Below are positions 22,791-33,900 of a stretch of 44,353 bases of DNA, in pieces; position 1 is the stretch's first letter, and every line of letters begins with the position of its first letter. Location: positions 1 through 44,353 of the forward strand of contig JAYMTF010000221.1 of NCBI GenBank assembly GCA_036897485.1. Reading direction: 5' to 3'. The position numbers and the translations under genes were made by a program. The notes under the pieces were generated by a model. It saw only the letters and a list, made by a program, of their open reading frames with translations, was not told where the DNA came from and did no database searches. The DNA comes from Pelargonium nanum. Its lineage: Eukaryota; Streptophyta; Magnoliopsida; Geraniales; Geraniaceae.

Positions 22791-24850
22791 TTTCAATAAA
22801 TCATGAAAAAGAAACAAACTTTAATGCAGTGAACAGTGGCCATTGAAATTTGTCTTGTGTGTCATGCTCAATAATCAATTGGGTGTGGGTCTGTTATAAG
22901 AAAATAAAACAATTAGGTCAGATCACAGGTGTAGAGGAGGAGGAGGAGAGAGAGAAAGAGACAATAATAAAGATTCTGGTTCCAAGTTGACATCCACAAG
23001 GAAAATGCTGAGAAAAAGCATAGGGTAATACTAATATTTTATACTTCCAATTTAAACTAATTAAATAATTAAGTTTAAAACTACTCGAATTCGATATATT
23101 TAATTTGTTTTATTTTTCTATTTATAAGCAAGTAGTACTTTTATTAATAAACTCAAGAACGAGAGAATAAAAATCCAAAGCGAGACCAACCCTAAGCCAA
23201 CAAGAATTGCTACACCATGAATCAAAACAATAAGAAACAAAATAAGAAACAAACATGCTAGACGACAAGGAATAACTAAAACTCTTTATTATAAGAATCG
23301 CATCAATTTTCATGATATGTTTTAAAAAAATTATTTTTATTCTTAAATAAATAGGTGAACAAAATATTTTTATCTCTCATTTAAGACTTGTTTAATTAAA
23401 TAGGTTCGACACGACTTAAGTCATATCACATACGTCATTGTTATGGACTAAGCCAATTTTAAACAAAATAATATAGATGGGGCCAAATAAATTGGAATAA
23501 TATAAACAACTTGGGAACCAAGTTATAATAGAAATCCAAACGAGTATCAATTCACAACAAATTAAATAGTTAAAACCATGATAAAACATTTATCAACTGA
23601 AAATCCAATGGGCGAATTAGATAATAAGAAGCGGTTCACATTTTGCTAATAATTTTGATGTATCTGACTCATTGTAATTTAAATTTATAATTTCTTGTCT
23701 ACAAATGTGTGTCTTGAACTATTGAACCACATGCGGAGGGCCCATAATTATTAATCTATTATTGTTGACAAATGAAAAGTAATAATGTGAACTGAAACAA
23801 TCCCACATGCCAGTATACCACAATCAATCATGTGTAAAACTTGTTAATACATTATTGTATAACCTATGAATTTGATAGTTGAAACTTGAAACCATAAGAG
23901 TTGGCTCAATACCTACCAATCAAGATGGTTAGTTTAGACTATAAAGTCAACCAACCAATACAAAGTAGTTTTTTTTTTTTAAGTTTGTTTGTATTGTTTA
24001 CTTGTTTATAACAATGTTTGTTGAATAATACTTGTGCACGAATTATGTGAATGTCTATATAATAAGTTAGTTAGTATTGGTTAACCTTGTTATAACTCAT
24101 TTACAAACAAATAAAAAACATGTATAAAACATTAACTAACTGTTTATTCATTTTTATCAACAAAAGACAATAGTACATTTTTTTGGGACGGAGATAGTGT
24201 TTAGTATACGAACATAATGCAATTACAAAATAATATAGGAGGAGGCCATATAAATTAGAATAACTAGATGTGCTAGATACACGAACACTATACGACTACA
24301 AAAATTCAAGCCACTTATAATTTCATGTAGGCGAATGTTAAGACACAAATCGTTAGCTCTACATAAAGTTAACATTTTGGACCCGAACCCATAGCAATTG
24401 AAACTCCAAAATTCTACAAGTTCGAATCACATAAAATGAACTTGATTTCAGAATGAGTTGAGGAGAATTAAAATGATGCTTGAAAAATAGTAAGTCGGCC
24501 AGACATACCGACGTGAACCCACAGCACATTTTAAACGCAAAACAAGAATTCAGAACATAAATTTGTTGAGTAAAAACATTTTCAAGAAAATTGATATCGA
24601 CTCAAATTTATTTGGATTTAAATTCATCTTCATTTTACAAAGATATATCCAAATTCTAACCAACAAGAGTTTGAATTGTATAATCGGACCAATTTAAACT
24701 AAAACTGGTCAGATAAAATCTAATCGGACCAATTTTAAATTTAGATTGGATAAAAAAAATTCCGTATAATCGGATACAAATTGCCAGGGTATATTAGTCA
24801 TTTTTCTTGGAACCTTCTCGAAAATTGTCCGTTGCTTTTCTCAGTTCACT
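22791..24850. other. Divergent intergenic region between CHUP1-like and RadA genes
   Basis: About 2 kb of very AT-rich DNA without a supportable exon. It contains a GA-rich tract (about 22938-22965) near the presumed CHUP1-like promoter, and a poly-T tract at 23970. A gggacggag word at about 24184 resembles a solitary Stowaway tip, but no partner was found. Confidence 0.5.
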
Positions 24851-24858
24851 GTTTTGAA

Positions 24859-24930
24859 CTTGGCGGGTTTTCAGAATCAAAACCCTAAACCCAAACTAGG
24901 GTTTTAGCTCTCTCTCTCACACTCTCTCAA
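24859..24930 (+). promoter_or_regulatory. RadA promoter/leader: E2F-like word, telobox, CT-rich leader
   Basis: Within 95 bp of the ATG lie cttggcgg (24859-24866, one mismatch to the E2F consensus WTTSSCSS), a telobox aaaccctaa (24880-24888), an inverted actagggtttta and a (CT)n tract. Teloboxes with CT-rich leaders are typical of plant genes for translation and DNA replication; an E2F-type site would suit S-phase expression of a DNA-recombination gene. Motif and position are seen; the roles are inferred. Confidence 0.5.
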
Positions 24931-24950
24931 ATCTCAATCAACAACCAGAG

Positions 24951-27900
24951 ATGAGATCATTCTACACCCAGAAGCAAATCATCAATCTCAGCATTCAAAA
25001 ATCTCTATCGCACCTCTCTTTCCAATCCCTCCGAAACCCCCAATTTCTCCGCCACTATGACCCCAAATACGACCGTCCCGGATTTGCCGATGGTCAGAGA
25101 ACTTATGTTGATGAAGGAGAGAGGATTTACAAGAATGCCAGGAAGGCGTGGCCGGAAGGAGGATCTGAGACGACGCGGGAAATTGATCGGAGGGTGGAGG
25201 AGAGGGCTGGTTCGGGTGAAGAGATGGCTCAGAGGCAGGGAGAGAGACCTAGATACGCCGAATCGTCGCCGGCAAGAGCCAGATATGATAGATACAACCG
25301 TGTTGTTTCGATGGTGTATGACCCTGTGAAGCACACGATCGTGCCCACGAGAGTTCCAGTCGAAGGCCGGAAACAGGATTTTGAGGAACGCGATGGTCAG
25401 AGAACTTATGTTGATGAAGGAGAGAGGATTTACAAGAATGTCAGGAAGGCGGAAATTGATCGGAGGGTTGAGGAGAGGGCTGGTTCGGTTGAAGAGATGG
25501 TTCAGAGGCCGAATCGTCCTGGATATGCTGAATCCCGTGTTGTTTCGATGGTGTACGACCCTGTGAAGCGCACGATCGTGCCCACAAGAGTTCCGATCGA
25601 AGGTCGGAAACAGAATTCCGAGGTACCCGATGGTCAGAGAACTTATGTTGATGGAGAGAGGATTTATAAGAATGTCAAGAAGGCGCGGCCGGAAGGAGGA
25701 TCAGAGACGAGGCGAGAATTTGATCGGAGGGTTGAGGAGAGACCTAGTTACCGGGTTTGCCCTAGTTGTGGTGCTGAACTGAAGAATCCGTGGGGGCATT
25801 GTTGGAAGTGCAAGAATTCTGGGAAGATGCTGCGGGTCTCGGGAAACGAAGGCGGGGGGATTTGTGACAAGGCGAATGGGCATGGGGTTTCAGGGAGAGG
25901 GTTAAACATTGCTGTTGGCGGAGATAGGAGTAATTGGAAAAACTATCAGAATCAGGGAGTGATTCATGGAGGGAGGGAGAAGGGGTTGAGTAATGACAAG
26001 AGGGAGCTTCGGGTTTCAGAGAATGCAGTGTGTTCATCACTACCAAAGCAGGAATCTAATTTGAATTCTGGAGGTGAAACGCAAATGGGTAGGTGGAGTT
26101 CTAGTAATGTGGTTAGTGATTTAAACATAGATAAGCCGAGTGAGAGTGTTAACATTAGAGAGAATTCAGTTTGGAATAAGTCAAGTGAGCCTGAGCAGGT
26201 CTCTGAGAGTGCAGTGTGTTCATCTCTACCGAAGCAGGAATCTGGTTTGACTTCTGGAGGTCAAATGCAAATGGGTATGTGGAGTTCTGGTAATGCGGTT
26301 AGTGATTTAAACAGAGATAAGCCTAGTGAGAGTGTTAAGACTAGTGAGTTCTCAGTGGTGAATAAGTCAAGTGGGCTGGAGGTTTCTGAGAATGCAGCGT
26401 GTTCATCACTACCAAAGCAGGAATCTGATTTGACTTCTGGAGGTGAAACGGAGATGGGTATGTGGAGTTCTGGTAAAGTGGTTAGTGATTTAAACAGAGA
26501 TAAGCCAAGTGAGAGCGTTAAGACTAGTGAATTCTCTGTGGTGAATAACTCAAGTTGGTCTGAGGTTTCTGAGAATGCAATGTTTTCATCACTACCAAAA
26601 CATGAATCTGATTTGACTTCTGGAGGTAAAACGCAAATGAGAATGTGGAGTTCTGGTAATGTGGCTAGTGATTTGAACAGAGATAAGCCGATTGAGAGTG
26701 TTAAGACTAGTGAGTTCTCAGTGGGGAATAAGTCAAGTGGGCCTGAGGTTTTTGAGAATGCAGCGTGTTCATCACTACCAAAGCAGGAATCTGATTTGAC
26801 ATCTGAAGGTGAAAAGCAAATGGTTATGTGGACTTCTGGTGATGTGGTTAGTTATTTAAACAACGATAAGACAAGTGAGAGTTTTAAGACTATTGAGCAT
26901 TCAGTTGGGCATAAGTCAAGTGGGCTTGAGGTTTCTGAGAATGCAGTGCAGTCATCACTCCCAAAGCCGGTGGGCAATGTCCATCCAGTGCCATTGTCAA
27001 TGAAGCAAGAATTAGGTTATGCTTCCGAAGAGGAAACCCAAAAGAGATTGTCAATTTCTAGTAACAGGATTAATGATTTGGACAGAGATGAGGCTTGTGG
27101 GAGCGTTATGCAAGCAAATTTGGTGGGAGGATCAGCAAAAGACTCTAATTATGATGTGGGGATTAAGGATCCTTCAGTACAGAGGGCTGCCACAATTGTT
27201 GAGAACGAGGGTTTAACCCATGGTTTGGGGAAGAGATTGACTGAGGATGTATCAGGGAATAAGGCTAGTGGGCTTGAGGTTTTGGAGAATGCAGTGCCTT
27301 CATCACTCCCAGAGCAGGTGGGCGAGGTCCTTCCATTGCCGATAACACTAAAGCAGGAATCGGAGTCAACTTCCCGAACTGGAATTCAAATGGATTTGTC
27401 GAGTTCTGGTACCGGCATTAATGGTCCGGACAGAGATGAGAGTTTGGTGGGTGGGTCAGTGAACAGGTTGAAATGTGATAAAGGGGGTGAGGATTTTTCC
27501 GGAGAGAGGGTTATAGGGACTAAAGAGAACGAGACTTCAACTCATGGCTCTGGGAAGGGAACTGCTAGCGAGGACCCAGTGGCAAATGAGACAAGTTGGC
27601 TTAAGGTTTCAGAGAATATAAGGCAGTCATGGCTCCCAATGCAGGAGGATATGGTCCATCCTTTGCAGTTTTCAATGAAGCACGAGACAGGATCAGCTTC
27701 CGAAGAGAAAACTCAAATGGGTTTGGCAAGCTCTAGTGAGGGGATTAATGGTTTATATAGAGATGAGAATTTGATGGGTGGGTCGGCGACCGGGTTGAAG
27801 TGTAACAAGGGGGGTGAGGATTTTTCCGGAGAGAGGGTTGTAGGGACTGCTGACAATGAGAGTTCAACTCATGTCTCTGGGAAGGGATTTGCTAGCGAGG

Positions 27901-30900
27901 AGATAAATGATTTGGATAGAGACAGTACTAAAGGGAGTGTCAAGAAGGCAAAATTGTTATGTAGGAGGTCAGCTAACAGTTCTGATTTTGCTAAGTGGGC
28001 TAAGGATTCTTCTAGAGAGAGGGCTTCCAAGGTTGTTGAGAATGGGTTTGGACAGGGATTCTGCGTTGGGGATGTAGTGACGAAAAGAAAGAAGGGAAAG
28101 AGTGTCTGGGTTTGCGTAAACTGTGGTCATGCAGAGGTAAAGTGGTGGGGTGAATGCAAGGCTTGTGAGTCTGTAGGTACACTCAAGCAATTCTCTTTAG
28201 GAGATAATGGTGGGAGTGGGGATGAGATAAGTGGGTCTGAGGTATCAGGAGATACAGGGCAGTCATGGCTCCGCAGACGAACAGACAAGGTGCTTCCAAT
28301 GCGGTTGACAGATGTCAACCGAGGGATCAATAAGCAAGAGTGGCGGATTCCTTTGTGAGTTTTTGCTTATTTATATTTGGTTTTCCTATTTCTCTCTGTC
28401 TAGTTGCTATGATTCATGGAAAAGAAAAGGACATACTGATATTCATTATAAATATGCAAAATTGATGATAAGAAGTTATTATTTCAGCCATGGTTGACTG
28501 GAACTATGGGTTTGAAGAGCTTTTAACTAGTGAAACAAGCAAATTTATTTCTAGTTATGGTTGTTGCTAGGTAGGTTTATTTCCTTAGCTTATTACTTTT
28601 CTAATTACTTTTTTGCTTTTGCATATAGTTAAACATTCTCTAAGATTCTGAATTATGGAGTTCAAGAGACATAAATTACTTCATTCTTATCAGGTCGGAT
28701 CATTTTTAATAGCAGAATTAGTCAAACAGCAGATTCTTATGATTAACATTCATATCCCTATCATTTTTGCTATAATTACACATGTGATACATATTATAAG
28801 CATGCTAGAATTTCTTTAGATCGCCTTCAGGTAAGTGACATGCTTCTCTCTGGTAATTTTTAGGTGTATACGAGTACATCGCAGAAGTACCATGTTCTTA
28901 GATATCTATGGAACCATGAAGTAAATGTTTTTGTTTATTGTGCTTGATACTTAGGCCTGGCTCATTTGGGAGTGAAGTTGCAAGGGTGCTTGGTGGTGGT
29001 ATTGTACCAGGTTTGGTTAAACTGTATTAATATTTGTGCTAATATTTAAGTTCGATTTTTTTCATCTTTTAATGTATGCTGATTAGTGATTACATGCTCA
29101 TTGTTCTTAGTTCAGTTAGGTGCATGATACGCACAGACAAATGTATATGGTGATGGGGTTATTGGGTTCTCCCTCTTTGTATTTTTACGTTCAAATTCGT
29201 AAAACTATTCTTAAGAGAACATTCTGCTTTTATTTAGCAAAATAAAAAATGCATTTCCAAATTCCAATCCAATTTAGTAGTATGTGATTCAATATATTTT
29301 GTCATTTTTGTCCTAAAATTCAAATTCTTGCTTAAATGGATCTCATGTCCTGTTCAATAGCAAAGTTCAAGTTTTTCATTGATGATTAGTATTTGAACTT
29401 TATCTTAACTTCATATCTTTTTCTTTTTCTTTTTCTTTTTGTTAGGTTCTTTAGTTCTGGTTGGGGGAGATCCTGGTGTTGGCAAGAGCACTCTGTTATT
29501 GCAGGTATAGGTTATAGTTCATATTTATTTATTTTTTTCACTTTTCGGATGATGCATGACTTTGTTTTATTAATTTCTTTTATATTCTCTTTTCCGTATT
29601 TTGTATTATATACTAATAGTCTAATAATCATAATCCTGTATTCTATTTCGGTCTAATGTAAATTGTACTTTTGAATGGAAGGTTGCTGCATTAATATCTC
29701 AAGGGCATGATACTCGTGAACCGGGTCCTGTTGTGTATGTTTCTGGTGAAGAGGTCAGTACTCGGTACTTATTCATTAAGCGAACTTAATATTTAGCAAA
29801 ATCTTGTTGAAGGATTAATTTGAAAACTTGCAAGAAATTTGAATATTTATCAACCTTGGATGGGAAATAAGACTCGAAATGATTAAGAAAAATTACTTGT
29901 GATTTGTTTGTGTAGCTTCAAATTTTTTATACTATATTGTCAACAGACAGCAACTACAGTTTCATTTTATAACTGGACCTCACATATATCTTTTGTATAA
30001 TTTACTTGTTTGCATCATATGCAACAGAGTGTAGAACAAATTGGAAATCGAGCTGACCGTATGCAGATTGGGACAAAAGAACTTTTCTTGTATTCAAGCA
30101 CTGATGTTGAGGTGTGTGTAATTCCTAACTTAATGGTTATCTATTTTACTGACAATCATTTTGATTGTTGCATTGTTTTTTCCACAAAACCTAAAGTGAT
30201 GGATCTTTTGCCTTCTATCAGGATGTATTAGAGAAATCAGATCTGCTCTCTCCTCAGCTTCTTATTGTTGATTCAATTCAAACAGCTTATTTGCGAAGCA
30301 CGACTGGAAGTGCTGGAGGTGTCACACAGGTAAGGATATTACATACTAAAATAAATCAGGTTTTTGTTTTAAAAAAATAAAAATAAATCAGGTTTTAGCT
30401 CAGTATGTTTGGCCTATATGGCCCAACATTATCTATAACGGTATATGTTGGTTTTGGGACAACATACATGCTGATGATGACACCGCTGCTCTGTGGCAGG
30501 TGAGGGAATGCACATCAGCCTTGCTTCGTTATGCAAAAAGAACTAATGTTCCTGTTCTTTTGGTGAGTGTTCATTATCTGATTCATCTACCGATTTCTTA
30601 AAGTCTTAGAAACTCCGAATTCATATTAGGCTCACTGATCCTGTACTTTTCTTCGAGACTTGTCCCTCTGGACATAATTATGCTTGTTACCTTTAATGTG
30701 CATAGGGGTGGCAATTTGTTTTCGTGAGTCGTGTTGAAAGTTTAGGGCTATGTTGAATGGTTCAACCCGAACCCAACCTGATAATTAAATGGGCTGAATT
30801 ACATAATACGAACATGAGCGGGTTGACACGATATGACACAAATAACAAGTTTAAATAATTGGGTTCAAAATTACATGACCCAATATATTTGAGCCGTATA

Positions 30901-33900
30901 ATTTATATGGGCCACTTTTCACACGATTTGTTTGAAAATTTACATTTTTATTTAAGTGGGTCAATAATTGGGTTAGGCTGCTTGAACGGGTTCGTCACAA
31001 CTCACAAACACGACCCGATTATTCAACGAGTTAAGTTAGTTGACACTTGACACGAACCCGATTAAGCTGAACCCAAACCTACTTAAATATGTGTCGTGTC
31101 ACAGGTCATGACCCAAATTGCCACCCTTAAATGTGCATTTGCCAGTCAATTCCAGAATATAGATCACCCCAGAGGCCTTAGGTAGTGATATATGATACTA
31201 GATGATGAGCCAAGGACTGTGATAAGATGATGAGTCATGGTCCTTTTGTTGAACATTGTTATTTTATTATTATTATTATTTGTTAAACTAAGTCAGGCTC
31301 GTTTACTTTTCTCTTCTTTTTGTGTACTTCAGATTGGACATGTGACAAAAACCGGAGATATTGCAGGACCTCGTGTCTTGGAGCACATCGTCGATGTTGT
31401 TTTATATTTGGAAGTGGGTATTTCGTCACAATTTCTTCCCATTATTAGCTTGAATATATGTTTTGTTGGACACTACATGAAATTTATGTCCAACTGTGTC
31501 AACACTGCTTGGAGATTGACAAAGAAGTCGGTCTTATTCACCTGAAAGATGTGCAGAACTGTGAGATATTAGGAGTATTAGTTCCAAGTTGACCACTATG
31601 TATACTATGCTCAACTTCTTGGCATTCCGAGAAGCATTGAATTATACATAGGTATATGTAGAGTTGGCAATTCCGGTTTCGGTTTTGGGTTCGGGATGAA
31701 AAGACCTAAACTGAACCCAACCCGGAAGAGTTGTGGATTGTGGGTTTGTGATGGAAAATGTGTGGGTTGCCTGACCCAATCAGTGCATTTTGCATGATAT
31801 TTTGTGCTACCCGAAACTCACAAAAATGTGGGCCGGATATCAGTTTTGTTAAGAACTGTTCTCTGGTTCCGTAGGTGATTTTAATTGATATTAAGAGCAT
31901 ATTTATTTAGATGGTGCTTGATGATGTTTGCTATTTTTTGGTTATTCATCTCAGTTTCACTTGGTAACATATTTGTGTATCAATTCTCAGGGGGAGAAGC
32001 ACACATCTCATCGCTTGCTTCGTTCCGTAAAGAATCGTTTTGGGTCCACCGATGAGGTAATTTGGCTATGGCTTGGTTTTATTTTGGAAAACCTAGCAAA
32101 ATGGTACCTAAATTATCAAAGATCCGACCAATTTGGTCCCTTAATCAATTTTACGCCAATGGTCCCCAACTATTGATAACCGAACAAAATGAAAGTCCCT
32201 TGATAGTTCAAGAACCATTTTGGCAGTTTTTCCTTTTATTTATCACGCATATCCTTTATCCATGTACTCTCAAGGACTCACATTACGTATTTAGTTTCTT
32301 TTTCAAGTTTGTTGGTCATCTGCAACTCATTTTAGGGATGTCAATTTTACCCTAATCCAACGGGGACCTGATGTTCCCGCCCCAAACGGGGCACGGGACG
32401 GGTATTTTTCCGGGTAACGGAGCGGGGACGGGACTACTATAACCCGCCCCACCCGAACCTGATAGATTAAACAAATAATGAGAGATCTGGAACTCATTTG
32501 TTGTAGCTTCTGATGTTCCACATACCGTCATATTATCATTGCCCCTTTTATCCGATAATTTTTTTCTTCTTTGGCAAATGAGTCACCAAAACCTATCCCT
32601 AATTCCCGATTGGCCAGAAATAGAATTTTCTCTTCATAGTTTTTATTAAGGCTATTTCTGTGCATATAATTGAATGATAAATGTTTTCTGTTCTTATAAA
32701 ATGTTTTCAGCTAAGTATTGATGATATTTTTGCTCTCAGCTTGGAGTATTTGAAATGTCACAAGCGGGACTGCAAGCTGTTTCAAACCCTAGTGCAATGT
32801 TTTTAACCGAGCAGCACTTGGATTCAGAGGTTTTAGCGGGATTAGCTGTTGCAGCAGTTATGGATGGAACACGGACTTTTCTTGTCGAAATTCAGGTTTT
32901 TCCAGTTTATCATTCTACTTCTTTTCTTCTTATTTGGAATTTGCAATATTCGTTTGATGAAACTGTTAATTTTCCGACAGTTTTTGGAATGAGAACAACA
33001 GTTTTAGCAGTTAGGGTTAATCTAAATGAACTTTTCCATTCTTGTTTGTGAATCAAGAAATGCCGAACTTGTGTCTCGAAATGTTTCTCTTTTTGTTTCT
33101 GGGTCAATGCCATTTAGCAAGTATATTAGTGATCTTATTGACTGTCTGAATCGTGTAGGCATTATGTGTATCTGGCTTAAAAGGTTCGAGGCATTTCAAT
33201 GGGGTACAATCTAACCGAGCCGACCTGATTATTTCAGTGAGTATTTTTAGAGATTTTTTTTGTGGTTTCAAACAGGCATGTCATCTATATCTGATTTAGT
33301 GTTAATAATTCGACTTTTGGACCGGGTTGACAATACCAAATTCGAACCCGATCTGCAAGATGTACAGGTTTGTGAGGCTGAACCCGGGCTTCAGGTCACA
33401 TGTTTCTATATAATGTGTAGCTTGCCCAACCTGATTCACACTTTTTCATGATAAACCCGATCCAATCCAACCCAAATATTAGTCGTGATATTTTATGAGA
33501 CCTGAGATGCGGCTTTGGGTTCAAATTGCATACTCTAATCTGATTCTATATGCTTTCTCTTGGTATTACAAATTCACAAAGCTTGTCGAACTCTAGGGGA
33601 AACATATGTGTGTGTAGAGAGAGAGAGATTTGTAAACAAATTACCTTCTCGACAATGGGTAGCCAAACCCGTATGCATGTATTTTCTGACTACCTTTGTG
33701 GTGCTATTTTTTACATCACATTAATATTTTACAGAGTCAATCATTGTGGTTCCTTCATACATCTTAAGAACTGTTTTTTTTCTTCTTTTTTTTCCTTGTA
33801 ATTTAGGTTCTCGCCAAGCAAGCTGGTCTAAAGCTCCAAGAGAATGTAAGTTACACTCAACATGTGACGAATCATTTCAAAATTACTATATATTTATTAT

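Noticed and set aside
24951-28354. Exon 1 of RadA as a separate unrelated gene
   Set aside because: It ends in a RadA-type zinc ribbon and a phase-2 GT donor that joins the RadA core in frame (IPLPGSFGSEV); there is no stop before the donor.
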